A stretch of 64,000 bases of DNA from Trichoplax sp. H2. Lineage: Eukaryota; Placozoa; Uniplacotomia; Trichoplacea. The stretch is from positions 1 through 64,000 of the forward strand of contig NOWV01000146.1 in NCBI GenBank assembly GCA_003344405.1, written 5' to 3'. Under the pieces are notes generated by a model. The model ran no database searches. It was not told where the DNA came from and saw only the letters and a list, made by a program, of their open reading frames with translations. Position 1 is the stretch's first letter. The number at the start of each line of letters is the position of its first letter. Both the position numbers and the translations under genes were made by a program. Shown here one piece after another: positions 13,196-26,400 of this stretch.

Positions 13196-14716
13196 CTAGC
13201 AACGTCTGCAATACTGTTCTAATAACCAAATCAGGCACTTTGAGCTCATGTTGTACGTACTAACATAAAGTCAGTAACTTTTCTACAAGCATAACTTTCA
13301 CTAGTGCAAATAGCTTTTACAAACAACTTTGCGAAATAGCATTATAAGGTTTCTTTATTTGAATGAGTTAAAGTAATATTTTCGTATATAATAACTGCCG
13401 GTGGTGGCTTTTTAATATATTTTTCCTGAAACTGGCCGTAACTTCTTTTAGAATTTAGTGCGTAGTATTTTGTTTTATGGTTAAAATTTCTAAATCTTAA
13501 TAAAAGTGATTACTATGCTATGTGCGTATCACTAACTAAATAAAAAATTTTTAATTTTTTCAAGAATAAAATAATGAGGACCGATTAAACTGACTATCTG
13601 CTGATAAGTATCAATTTAGCAAACGCGTTTGATAAAGCAGCTTTAGCAGTGACGTTATATCAGCTCACAAATTAAAATTTTTTAATTAAAGTCAATTTTA
13701 AGAAGTTTAAGCACAGGCAGTGTACAATGCAATGATTAATAAAAGCATTAATTTATTCATTATGACGTTAATGGAGTTAAAAATAATAAGATTGCTTAAA
13801 TAAACAAATTACTTACAGTATACGTGGCAGTCATTACAGAATATTACTTCCAGAAATTCTAATTGCACAGACTTTAAATTTTAGAACTTAGCGGCGATGA
13901 ACTAGTAACTATTATCCAGATAGTCCGTCTACGAATAAGCCAAATATGTAACTGATAATCATTACAGATCTGTTCTTATCATCCTAATGTATTCGAAAGA
14001 CCCTCTGTTACCGAATGATTGTATTACAAATTTATTGATCTAGGAACTTAATCAGTCATATAATATGTAGTAACGAAGGCCAGTTTTTAACGTGCTTATT
14101 TCTTTATAATAATAATATAAAACTCTGGTAGGCACTATTTTGTTGGAAATTATTGCTATTAGATCTTGGAATGATGAAATTAGAAACTAATTCTTACCTC
14201 CTACTATAATGTGACGGCTCAACGAATAAATTAGGAGTAATGCTTAGGCATCTTTTGAAAATAAAACTACTAAACTATCCACGGCAGTTGCTTTTATGAA
14301 AAATGCTAAAGTAGAATATCGTTCTTTTAATTAACTAGAATTATTCTTAGCGTTTCTCGTAAGGTAAATAATTGTCACTTTGTGTTCAATCTTACTTACA
14401 ATTAGATCAATAATGGATATTACCGGCACATTTTGCAAAGCATTGCTAAATAACAATCCATTTGAACGTAATGTACGCGTATACACTAAAAATGAACCGA
14501 TGGGTCATATTCAAACATGTGCATCAATTAAATATCATTCGGTGTCACCCAAAGTGAGAAGTAATTTACTATTATGCTTTTCAAATTACGAATTCAGTTT
14601 TAGAATAAGTTAAAACTGCCTACAGTGAAATTTAAACGAAAACTTAATTCGCATTGTATTCAGGCTTGAAAGCTATACACAAAAGAATAAACCTATTCGA
14701 AAATTGATTTAGTAAT
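13196..14716. other. Gene-free stretch
   Basis: Nothing recognisable apart from the probable 3' UTR of copy B up to about 13504. The open frame 14380-14613 (plus) has no supporting features. Confidence 0.45.
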
Positions 14717-15677
14717 ATGAGCAATGAAAATAAACGTATTGCAACAGTGTCGAATTTATATTTTATCGCTTTATTACTAGACATAATGCTGTCAACGCTA
14801 CTTACAGTAAGTTAATATTGCATTTATGCACCTGATAAATGGCATTTCGCCTCAGGTCTCTAAATTAAAATTTTGTCCATCTTTCATTTCTTACCGATTA
14901 AACCTAAATTTATACCTTCTAGCAAAAAAGATGTTAATCAATTACCCCGTACTATGGTTTTGAGTCTAATCCTAGATCTACCTGGATGTTGATTGAATCT
15001 TCATCATTAGCTACGTGGAATTATCCATCTATTAAAGAATTTTGCTAATGAATAACAATTTTGATTGCTGGGGAGTCGATTGGTCTTAATTCTGGCTAGC
15101 TAAATCCGGAATGGCATCAAGAATTTGCCTAGTTCTAGTAATTTGATGACTTTCCTGCAACTTTAATGCTGATCTAAACAAAAGGTTAACTTATTAGCGT
15201 CACAAATTTTTAAATAGCATTTTGTCATTAAATGAAATTTTCGGTAATTTGACTTCTTTACTTATGCAGCAGTATTGGTTTGCATAAATTAAAGTATGTT
15301 AGTGGGCCGTGACTGATGATGAAACGGTGAAGTATTCTTGAGGATAAGGCGTTTCGACACAATTAAGAATCCAAGTCGGTCTAAGATCATTAATTTACGA
15401 ACTCAATGTAGTAGCAGTAAGGCTATTACAGTAGCCGTCCATTATTTAATTGTACGCGGCTATTTTTATAGCGACGGTGCAGAATAGCAGAGTAATCAAA
15501 AATTTTTATATGTATTAATGTTTCTTAAGTATCTCAAACGTGATTTAAGATTGAAAAAGTCCTGCCATAATTACAAACGTAGTAGCTTTCGGCCAATATA
15601 ATGCATCAAATCCGAAATTCAGCTGCTCGAGCAGTTCAAATGTGACTTTTAATTTGTATACGGGGAATTACAATTAG
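14717..15677 (+). pseudogene. Broken third copy of the fibrinogen-like gene
   Basis: Exon 1, 14717-14806, still reads as a signal-peptide exon ending LSTLLT before GTAAGT, like copies A and B. The exon 2 equivalent starts at about 14896, where the acceptor AG is degraded. It keeps YYGFES, then TWMLIESSSLA, but frameshifts and stops follow (for example TAA after the KEF segment near 15045). Near the end the frame AFGQYNASNPKFSC survives up to TAG at 15675-15677, where functional copies read AFGRY...NPKFRC...WWFGG; the WWFGG motif is lost. Same strand as copy B, 1.5 kb downstream, so a decayed tandem duplicate. Confidence 0.75.
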
Positions 15678-16551
15678 ATGAGCTAATAATAAATATGGCA
15701 GTGCCTGCTTATCTGCATTTAAGTATCTTGATCCTAATGCTAGCGCCTATTAATTTCCTAAATTATCATTTTAGACCATTTGTTAACGCTCAAGGATGCA
15801 TTAGTATAAAGGTAAAATTGTAGCTGCTAATATGTTGTTAAGTTGTCTAAGTTTACAATTGAAGATGGCAGATTGGCTGTATAACGATGCAAGGGATATC
15901 TTTCTATCAGATTATGATGTTTAAAAAGTTTATTTTAAAGTGTATAGTACATAAATACTCTTATAGCAGTAGTGAAATAGAAATGTTAATAAAAAGAATC
16001 AGAATATAGCGATTATGATATTAAAAGAAATGAAAGCAATATATTTGAAAATCACAGATTCTACATCGTATGCTCTTTTAATACATGTATCTAACTACAC
16101 CATCGACCTTATAACTAGTAAATCTCTGCCAGTAAATCGAATAGATAAATCAATTGCTAAGCACACACATTGAAATCCTTTGTATTACCTATAAGCCATC
16201 GTAGACTACGCTAAATAGAGCAATTTTAAGTCAATAGAATAATATAAGCTATGTTCCAGACCAATGTCCAATTCTAATGACGTACAATAATACATTGTAC
16301 GTACGACTAATAGTAAATATCATGATTTATTATGAGGATACTAGACAATTCATAAAATTGTCTTCCACACTTATAAGTCACGTTTAATAGTATTGCTTCA
16401 CATCTCGAAATATATTAAAGTACGAAGATATACAAATAAATTTTTTACTGCAATAACCACTGCATTATTCATATATCAGCTCTAATTTAATTGAAAATTA
16501 TTGTTATACAACGTCCTAGTAATTTCTAACTTTGGATATTTCAACAGAATT
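15678..16551. other. Gene-free stretch with 3' end of the GPCR
   Basis: A minus-strand AATAAA (TTTATT on plus at 16326-16331) lies about 220 bp past the stop of the GPCR at 16552 and may end its transcript. No other feature seen. Confidence 0.4.
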
Positions 16552-17673
16552 TTACGTAACATTATTAGCTAGTACCTGTGGTCGATTAGAAACAGGCCGA
16601 ATCTTTTGCAAATTTCTCAGTGAACGTTGAGAAATATTTGTAATACGCAAAAAAATAAAAATAAATGGGTCAATTACACAGTTAGAGTAGGATAATAATG
16701 TCGCAATTGGCCAATATAGAGAAAGCGACTCAAAGTTAAATGTTTGAAATAGGGCACAAACTAAAAGAAAGGTAATGGGAAGATAAACAACAGCATTAGT
16801 GAGAACTATGCAAGCCAGCATAACATTAATCCGATGTTGTGTTTTATAAACAAGTTCTGACGTATGTCTTCGAAGACTTTTTCGCAATCTGCAGCTAATT
16901 TTAATATATAAAATGATACTTGCAATGCAGGATGCAGTATTCATAAAAACTTCAAAAGCTGACAAGTATAAAATGAAGCCTACTGTTACCGGCTGGCATA
17001 AATGCACAATAATATTGTATTGAAATATGAAGTTAGTCTGCTGAAGGATCCATTTCATCATAAAATCGGAGCCAATAGTGATAGTTAATGAAAGAATTAA
17101 GCTTACTAACCAACCGAAACAAATGAATAATTTTGTGGCATTCATATTAAATTTTTGACCATGAATTGGATGATAAATAGCCAGATAGCGTCGAATCGTA
17201 ATGAAAAGGGTAAACATATTAGCACAACCTAATCCAATTTGGCTAAAAAAACGAGCAGCAGAGCATAGATGATTGATGATCCATGTGTCTTCTAAGGCAG
17301 TAATATTGCCTAGGTGAGGACTTAAATACAGGTTTCGATTAATAGCCTTACTACTGTTCAAGGTACCGTTAGAAACGTAATTTGCTCTGAGGAGGGATAT
17401 TAGGTCTCCACTATTCATGATACTAAAGTAAATACTGCTGCCTAAATCTGCTAGGGCTAAGTGTAATAATACTAACAGCGCAGGGCTATTACGAATGCTA
17501 AGGGTATTAAATCTTTTATTTCTTCGCAATTGTAAGCCCTTTCGTTGTCGGCTAGATAGCAACAATGATAATATAACAAATATATTACCTAAAACACCAA
17601 ATATACCCAAACCCCAAGATATAATACGAAGAGAATTGTATTTTAAATATACAGTTTGATTATAATTCCGCAT
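16552..17673 (-). CDS. Rhodopsin-class GPCR, intronless coding region
   Basis: 373 aa in one open frame. Seven membrane segments can be read: TM1 with GNIFVILSL (residues ~25-42), TM2 with LHLALADLGSSIYF, a long Asn-rich first outer loop (NGTLNSS, several N-glycosylation sites), TM3 starting LCSAARFFSQ and ending TIRRYLAIYHP, TM4 FGWLVSLILSL, TM5, TM6 with VYLPITFLLV, and TM7 SYSNCVIDPFIFIFLR. This identifies a class A receptor; N in TM1, LALAD in TM2 and the TM3 Cys are kept. The E/DRY aspartate is replaced (IRRY) and NPxxY reads DPFIF. I cannot assign a ligand; no retinal-binding Lys is seen at the expected TM7 place, so an opsin is unlikely. Neighbours give no functional clue. Confidence 0.88.
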   Translation of the reverse strand: MRNYNQTVYLKYNSLRIISWGLGIFGVLGNIFVILSLLLSSRQRKGLQLRRNKRFNTLSIRNSPALLVLLHLALADLGSSIYFSIMNSGDLISLLRANYVSNGTLNSSKAINRNLYLSPHLGNITALEDTWIINHLCSAARFFSQIGLGCANMFTLFITIRRYLAIYHPIHGQKFNMNATKLFICFGWLVSLILSLTITIGSDFMMKWILQQTNFIFQYNIIVHLCQPVTVGFILYLSAFEVFMNTASCIASIILYIKISCRLRKSLRRHTSELVYKTQHRINVMLACIVLTNAVVYLPITFLLVCALFQTFNFESLSLYWPIATLLSYSNCVIDPFIFIFLRITNISQRSLRNLQKIRPVSNRPQVLANNVT

Positions 17674-20600
17674 GTCGATGTTTAATTTAGCAATTGCTGT
17701 GCAATAGTAATTTATATCATTGTATAATACCTAGCAAGAGAAAAAATCACCTTGTTGTGAGATCAGAATTGCAAAAGATTAACAATTAAATTCTCATAGC
17801 CAAAAGAAACCTAGAAATTTAGAGTAATTGACGTCTATACATGATAACTAAAAGTGCTGTAGAGAAAGAGAATTCCGTCATTGTAAATTATTACCAAATT
17901 TTACACAACCGTCAGCTGTAGCTGGAATACTTTTTAAATGACTTCATGTAATGTGTTTAAGAATCAACGCTACCAATGACTGCTATTTCACTTCAATTTA
18001 TCTCCATTAAGGCTAAGCCAAAAAGTGATCCCTTCTATATATTGAGATATTAGAAACTAAGTATAAAAATTATATTCGATCAACTGAGCTAACTTATTTA
18101 ATTAGTAAAAAATAAATATTATTGACTGGTAATATAACTTAAGCTAGTCTAAAGCCAATGTATCACAAACGAATGGCAAAATCAAAGCTAAATGAAATCT
18201 TCAATCTCACAGGACACTTATCGTAGCCTATATACTAATATTTTATATATTTCGCAAAGTAATATACAGATACAAATAACTACGGTATTTTAAGTAATTT
18301 ATCATTAATTATTTATCACGGTTTTGTTCCGATATTGAAAATATAGCTTAGCAAATTAGCCGACTTCCCGAAATTTCAACCCATGACTGTTTCGAAGCCA
18401 TGTTGATAAAGCTATGCGGACTTATTAATATACTGTAAAATATGTAATAGCAATATTAATGAGGATAAAGAATTATGTCTAAACCTAGGTCATTCTTACT
18501 ATTGTGAGTCAGTGAATCAGCAGGCATTGCTATAGCATGAACGTAGCATCGCATAAAATTCCTTCCTTGATTTCGGGATCGTTTAAGTTTCTTACACTTT
18601 CTCCATACGAAATTGATGGGAATAATAGTATAGAATATGTGCGTGCAAGAACTAAAGAACAATAATAGTGGTTGTTTTGCGTTTCAACTTTTCCTACAGA
18701 CCCGCACTGCTTCACATCTACTTTATGATTTTATTTGGTATTACCTTATATTTTAATTATCCAAAGTTGGTAATTAAAGAGCAATAGTCACAGTTCTTTT
18801 AAATTTCAACTTTTCCATTAAATCTGCACCGCTTCACAGCACATAATTTGATATCACCTTATATTGCTTTCAAAATCCAAAGCTAGTCATAAAATGATAA
18901 GATAGCCTAATAAAACTTCATCAGCTGCAATGCTTCGTAGAAGAATCTAAACTGACTTTAAACTAGTTGCTTGCTGGTTGAAACTTAATTTCTGATTGTA
19001 AGGTTATTATTTAGAGACAGAAAAACCATAGTTACCAAATAATACTTTTAGCAATCGCGCGTACTATTTACTAATTAAACACGCAATTAACTTTAATTTC
19101 AAGAAAATTGATGCCATAGTAACTTCATAATGAAATGATATATATCATAAAGATGAAGTCTTTATTTGATGCAAATAACCATAAGTTTAAGATTTGCGAT
19201 TCATCGATCATATCAGTGTTATAACAGTACATCGTTTAATTTTACTGTCCCTCTGCTATACTCAGCTACTATTGAACATTCGCATTAACTATAGCAGCTT
19301 CCAACAATTTTAATATATTTCACTAATTAGTTTCTTCGATAACTAGTTAAGGTTACGGTAATCCCTTTTATTCTAAGGATCCAACTTTTCAAACTAAAAT
19401 ACTTGTTTTCTATCTCGTCAAATAGTATAATGATATCGGGAAATTTTAGCAAATTGCACTAGTTACAAAGACAGTACCGCATCCAATTAAACTAAGAAAA
19501 TAGAATTCTTTCACGAAATAATTATTCATAGTGAATTAATCCAGGTGTTTCGAGGCAAACCTGATAAAATATGATATACGAATATATTTATTATTATTAC
19601 ACCAAAGCAGCTAATAATTACAGCGAACAACGACTTGAAGATTGAAGTAGACATTTACAGCGCTTTAGGACGATTACTCATTAAAATCAATGCCCAGAAT
19701 TAGCCTTTCCGAAAATATGAATTAATCATCCAATGATGTCATGCGATTAATTATAGAGCAGATAAAGCTAAATACCCATTCAGAGAAGAATTCAATGAGC
19801 ACATAAAAATTTTAATTCAATAGCGAAATTGCTTGGGTTTGAATATCATAGCTGTTGGTCTCATTAATCAAATCGAAAATTATTTTTTTCCTATTGCGTA
19901 TTCAGTAACTCATACAAGAACTGTATCGTCATTAAATTTTGCAAATAGTTGATATACGTTTTACTTCTCGTACCTATTACAGTAAATCGAACTAGTATCG
20001 GTTATGAAGGCATCTGCTCGTATCTATAATAATGAGTATAGGCTTTTAAAACCTATACTCATCTATAATAAGTGAACATATAAGATACACATTCAAATTA
20101 GACTCATTAAATCCCAATCTATTTTTGTAATCACCTGAAATACACATTAAAATATCACTGATTTTGAAGTGGTGCACATAACTTTACAGTAATCATCGCA
20201 CGCACATTTTTGTGACATAAACATTTATTTTATTTTATAGGTAAGACAATTTTAGCTGAATGAGCAATGATATTAGAGTCGTTGCCTTAATTATAGCAGA
20301 TTTAAATATTTTGTAATCATGTAAAGTAGGTTATTTTCAAAGGAATTCATTATCAATCATTTTCTGCCGATGAAATATCTTTCTTAACTTCTATAGCATT
20401 TGCCTTGAGTTATTACGGTATTGCCAGTGTATTAAGTTAGGTTAGGTCCCAGGTTACAAAATTAAAATACTTTTACACGCTTTACAAGCTAATGAACAAC
20501 TTTAACCCTAAAATATGCTTTTGGAATAAATTTTATCACTATAAAAATAAATCTTTTGAATATTTAACCGCAAAAATAAGCACTGGTAAATATAAAATAT

Positions 20601-20994
20601 TTTCCCTATTTATTGCCTGAACGTTCTACATGCTAGTTTTACTGTAGTCATTAATTTAGTATAGGGTAATTTTAGTCAATAAAGTCATCAAAGTAAAGAT
20701 AAGAGCATTTTATTAGTGCTTACACCAGGAATCAAAACTATTTTTTACCAAATTTTTACGACCATTATAATTAAGAGTGATTTATTTATTAACTTAGCTA
20801 CATAGTAATGATATTATTTTAAAGATAGATTTCAATTTTACAAAATTTCTGTATGAGAAAGAGTCCAGAATCGTTAATTCGAAAGACAATGAATTTGATT
20901 GTGTAATTAAATACTTTAATTTAATTAATTTATAATTGCCAATCTGGTAGCAAAAGTATTCAACTAAATATAAACTGACTATCAAGATATATAA
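17674..20994. other. Gene-free stretch
   Basis: 3.3 kb without a supportable exon. Overlapping open frames at 18456-18715 (minus) sit on the tandem repeat described next and look spurious. Confidence 0.45.
18655..18895. repeat. Diverged tandem duplication, unit ~120 bp
   Basis: Two adjacent units share TTTCAACTTTTCC, CTGCACCGCTTCACA (first copy CCGCACTGCTTCACA), ACCTTATATT and ATCCAAAG in the same order. Roughly 18655-18780 and 18781-18895. Confidence 0.6.
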
Positions 20995-21687
20995 TTAGAA
21001 AATGGCCAATGATATGAATACGGCCAATATGCTAACTAGAAAGCAAATTAAAATCATTTTTGCATAGTATTCTATACCTGTAGAGATAACTCTAGCCTTA
21101 TTTTTGCTAATGTCATTAATACTGTCCGTGAATGTATGGATTATCAATGGCTTTAATTTATTGAAATATTTCAAACAAGACAAAAGGTTATATCCAATAT
21201 AATTTCTTTCACAAAGCCCATAGATCATACGTGTAGTACCAAGTAATTTATGAAAACGAAAATTAACTAGTGGCATCAACTACTAAAGGAAAAGCTTATT
21301 CAAAATAGAGAATTTTAACAATGGTGACATATTATAGTCTTTTAATATTTATCTAGTGCCATACTTATAAATAAGATTATTCTGTAATAGGAATATTTTA
21401 AAATTATAGTAAAAACTATAATAATTATAGATAATTGAATGAATAATAAACAAGAGATTTAAATTTATTTAATGATGTTTAGGTAGGATATTTAATGAAT
21501 TTCGGACTGCATTTTCACAATAATGACTTCGGTAAGTCAAAATACTAAAGTAAGCTGTTTTATTTAATTCTGCTGAATGATTAATGAGGTCGATAGCTTG
21601 CAAAATAGATGTCAAAAAATAATTATTTTGCCATGAATGTTGGGCGCAAGTATAAAAAATCAAGTAGTAAAGCAAAGATGATATCAT
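20995..21687 (-). CDS. Possible small membrane protein in two open frames
   Basis: Minus-strand frame 21469-21687 begins MISSLLYYLIFYTCAQ, a signal-peptide-like start, followed by an N-glycosylation site (NHS). The next minus-strand frame, 20995-21279, ends with a clear hydrophobic segment (MILICFLVSILAVFISLAIF) right before the stop. Order and strand would suit one gene: signal peptide, small ectodomain with two Cys, C-terminal membrane anchor, split by a ~190-bp intron. An acceptor CTTTAGTAG|TTG at 21280 fits, but I cannot find a good donor in the first frame. Product not recognised; could be chance. Confidence 0.25.
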
Positions 21688-21739
21688 TTGTGGCTTATAA
21701 TTAATTATAACTGAATCTTATTCAATATTTTCGATATAG

Positions 21740-22343
21740 GATTGCGTCGTAGTCAGCCCACGACAAGGAGACCTGGGCCTTTGAAGTTGTATGAATGCTA
21801 AGGCTACAACAGCCAAGTATGCTCCAACGGGCTAAGCGTAGACTAGTCTTAGGCTTTTAAAATAGTTTATTGAACGAAGGTAGTCTTGCCATCCAAGACT
21901 ACTCTGACCCCACGGTCAATCGACAACTGATCTGCTAGTGAGAGTGCTGGGCTTTATATACCCTAGCTCGGTTGCACTCGGTGCACAGCTTAGGTAAACA
22001 GCTCTAAAACATACAGCTTTTGTATAGCTGACTGTCTATATGGTTTAGTACGGCAGACGGCGTAAACAACACTAATGAGTTATGAACTAATTGAGAGCCA
22101 ATTAACAACCAAAGGCTCAGCACAAAGTGACAGAAATTACTATGGTGTGAATATTACTTATCACCTCTGTAAATACATTGCTCTGCACAGAGTCTACAAC
22201 AAGTACTGTATAATTAGACTACTAATAATGTTACAATTGTCCCATAACTAATAAATAAATGTCATTAACAATTAATAAAATCTTAATTACTAATTACTAA
22301 GGCTAAGGCCACAATTAATTGACGGAGTCTATACTCCGTCACA
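21740..22343 (-). mobile_element. Solo-LTR-like retroelement, copy 1
   Basis: Read on the minus strand, it begins TGTGACGGAG followed by a near-perfect 10-bp palindrome (plus 22321-22340, GACGGAGTCT/ATACTCCGTC). A TATA box with GC-richer downstream DNA follows (plus 21951-21960, TTTATATACCC), then an AATAAA (plus 21866-21871), the U3-R-U5 order of an LTR. It is locally much more GC-rich than its flanks. A diverged relative lies at about 62440-62676. No gag or pol reading frame is seen, so this is probably a solo LTR; a clear target-site duplication was not found. Confidence 0.5.
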
Positions 22344-23485
22344 GATAGTTAGCTTATTAAGTCAGTTTTCATATGCTTTTATTTCACGATTGTGAACAGT
22401 TTGTACCATAAAAATTAACGAATTAATTAAATTACGTTGAATCGTTAAAACATTCTAAGTAGTAACCAGGGACGTTTAGTAGCTGCCAGCATAGAACTAG
22501 AAATTGCACTGTCTTATAAAGTAGTTTATTAAGCGTCCAACTTGTGGTCGTAACAATAATATTAAAATATCTGCAGCAGCTATATGAGCATATCATATGA
22601 ATTTAATGGCGCTGCTTGACCAACTAGGTAAATTAACATTCAACAATTTCCGGCCTTTATCAATATAACGGCTAATAGAAAATTAATCTGTAAATACGAT
22701 GGAGATTGTCTTTGCAGGTGATCTTTAAAGGATATTATATCAAAATTTTATTTGCATCACAAAGCTAAGATTTCAGCGAAGATGATAATATGCTGTACAG
22801 TATCAATTGCAAGGTTAAATTAATTTTAACGTATAAGAAGTAAAACTCTTTTAAACTACATTGTACATGACCGTCTAGTCTTGTGTAAGATTAGCCTAAA
22901 AGACTGAATTAATCAACACAAACGATAAAATATGTAATTTATGTTTATCAAACATTAAAGTAATATACAATGTATCGCACAGCTGCCTAAACCTATATTT
23001 GTTGTTAACTTTACATCTGCATTTATAATCGAAATATGCTACAAAAGGAGTGTACCGTCTACAGATGATCTGAAATATATTGTACATACCGAACCTAATT
23101 AGCAAAAATTTATTAATAGAATACAATGTAACAATAGAGTTTATATTAAATTAGTAAACTATTACGAAGAATATAAGTTGAAATACAAATTTTCGTAGAT
23201 GATTTACCGACAAAGCAGTATTGGAATTCAATATTCAATATATAAAATCATTTTAAGATTAAAATGTTTTTGGTAACGATTATAGCACAAATATGATACA
23301 CTAATTCCTCTGTCAATAATTATAATTAAATGTAAACAAAACATTTGTATTTTTGCCTACTATTGCAATGGTTCATTTCAAAAAAGCAATAGCCTCTTCC
23401 TGAAATTCCTCAGTCACTAATTGAAAGAGAAAATTACGTGATTATGATGCAACTAAGTAATTGTATGCTGCAAACGCTGCTGTAA
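22344..23485. other. Gene-free stretch
   Basis: No exon supported. The 3' UTR of the RSF1 gene would lie in the right half; TTTATT (minus AATAAA) occurs near 23110. Confidence 0.4.
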
Positions 23486-26400
23486 TCATTTAATTTCCAA
23501 GTACTGTGCATACCTTTCGCTGGATAAATTACATTCTAGATCTGTTGGCGTGTAGACATCGCCATCATCGATGTCCGTTGAATTACTAGAAACAGATGGA
23601 ATGCTGGCATAGTCATGGTCTTGCGAAACAGTTTGCTGGGCAAAAGGAGATGCGCTATCGACTACCATAGACGGAGAAATATTCAATAGACAGTCATCGG
23701 ACATTTCCTCTTTCGTGGCGATATTTACTGGATTATCAGACTCTTCACACAGCAATTTCGAATCAGATTCCTGAGATACCATGCCTGGAGAGCTTTGTGA
23801 GGTATCATACTCTTCATCTTTACTGTCTGATTCAATATCGCTATTTGCTGAAACTATATTACTGTCAATACCTTTATTTACCGTCTCGGAATTGGATTCT
23901 GTATCAATTGTACGTTTACGTGTTTGACCGCATTCGATAGCACCATCAATTAGATCGTCATATTCTTGGAAATTGTAGTTTATTTCCTTTCGAGCACGAT
24001 TTGATCGGCGACTAGTAGAATCATCATTCTGAAGCTATAGAAATAATAAATGATATTACAGCGCCGTAACAATACATATTGCATATCATGAAGCGAATTT
24101 AAAAATGCAATTATATGAAAAACCATTTCTGACATTGATAATATTGCTATAATCAAGACCATTCATTTTCATTCTAGTAAGAAGGCGAAATAAGCTCACG
24201 TTAAATATAACGGTAAACGATTACTTAATTTTCATTGGCAGTTTTACTAACCGTCTGCTCGCTCTTTCGAGAGCTCTTTGCTTATATTCTAACTTTGTAA
24301 TGTTATCTTTAAGATTTTTGGCAAGATTGATCTGAATTAAGAATACCGCAAAGTAAACCTATGCTTAGCCATCTTCAATTAACCTTTACATTATCTTATA
24401 ATATCAAGAACGTATAATATCCTGTTTATACATTTTAACGATGCCTCAATAAAGTAGGGGATAGTTTTATTTCCTACTTTCAAGTTGTCAGTATCTGCAT
24501 AATCTGTAATTGTACAGAAAATAAACAATCCAGTTACCTCATCGCAAAACGGGCAGTAAAAGTTGCCATCAGGAATTACAAATAGCGGAGGTCGAAGACA
24601 ACTCATATGATATCCAGCATTGCATGAATCACACAAAAGAATCTAAAAGCCAAACATAATTAGCTGTTATTGGTAGATTCCGCAAATACAATTACTTTAC
24701 AAGAAAATGGCAGTTTCTGTTATTTCAAGTAAAAATTTCTAACCGTTGCTGGTGATGCACAACTAAAGCAAGCCGTGCAAGGCTCATCCGCATCATTTTC
24801 CCAATCATCTGAAGCACGCTTTCTAGATTTTTTAACAAACTTACGAGCATCTTCGCGTGGATTCAACTGTATGCGATCAGATAATATTTCATGGATACTA
24901 CATAATTGCTCGTAGTTTCTATAGTATTAAAATACAATAAAACTGATTTAATCTTTATATCTATTCCAACTTGATAAACTCCTTCACTCGTATAACTTCA
25001 CCTGCAAACCACTGTCCATGTGGAACTATCATCATCATCCTCTTCTACAGTATACAATCGAAGATTACATTCTTCATCCTAATTTTTTACGCAAAATATC
25101 GATAAGGAAAGGTTATTTGTACATGATAATACAGATAATTAATGGTGGAACGGTTAAAACTGAGGCATTCTTGCATATTTAATTTACAAGAACTTAGCAC
25201 AAATTACGTTGCAAGGTCACTTAAAATTTACACGTAATGATGTCAAAATTTGTTATCTGTAAACTGAATGTGAAGATATTGGTATCATACGAAGTATCTC
25301 TTGTTAGAATAGTTTGACAAGAAACATACTAATAGTTACAACAAATCAAAATCTATTTCATGGAGAATGGATAGCATAAACCTTACCTGCTGGTACCAAT
25401 AAACTAACCCAAAGCGATCTCTGCCTATTGGCTGCTGCCGCAATTCCTTAGCAAGGAATGGTCTAATGTTCGTTTTCAGTTTTAGATTTTTGTCAAATTG
25501 CGCTTCACAAAGCACCTACAGTACAAATAAAGTTCATATTTAATTAGATAACGTTTATTATGGCATGTTGTTAGCATGTTTACTTGTACAGTTGTAAACC
25601 CGGATAAAAAGGCATCTGAATAAATTTTAATGCTTGTAGTAAATAATCAATGCACGAGTAACATACTTTTGTCACAAAAATTTTACTCTTGAGTGAAAAT
25701 CCATCATAGTCAAATTCTTCCATTTCCCATAATACTCTTTTTTCGCCGTCGTATTCTCGTGCTAGCTGCAAAAGAGCAGGTGCAGGTTACCAGAGTAATA
25801 TAACTAACAGCCGCAAGAACTAATTAAGTATGCTAAAAGTGGTGACGTATATAAGCTAAATCGCTTAACTTTATGCGTCGTTTGCTAATCTAAAGTGATG
25901 TTGGTTAACAAGCCTCTTAAACAACCTCAATAATAAATAAATAAAAGGATGCTGCTCTGGTGAATGATTCACTTCTGAGTTAGTAAAATAATTTTCACTT
26001 ATACTTCTCATGGTTACTCTTACAATGCAGGTCTTCTTAACGCCACTAGTAGATCAACGAATCGTTTGATTCATTGGAGTCATTATTACAGTTCATATAG
26101 CCATATAGTATCAATGTATGAATGCACAGTCTAAATCCTATTTAACTTGCATGAACATGTGCGTACCTAAAGGCTGTTGTAATTTTTCATCAGCAATGAA
26201 CCGTGATAAAACTGCAACTATTTGAAAAGGTTATGATTTCCTTAGCTCATTTACGCATTATAAATTAATAATACCGATATTCTTCGTAATCATACGTATT
26301 ATAATCTATTTATGGCGTTTCAGGTAAAGTTGATCCTGCATTCGATTTATAACTATGGTCATCCTGTAATTGCATAGCACTGTAACCTCAATTAAGAAAA

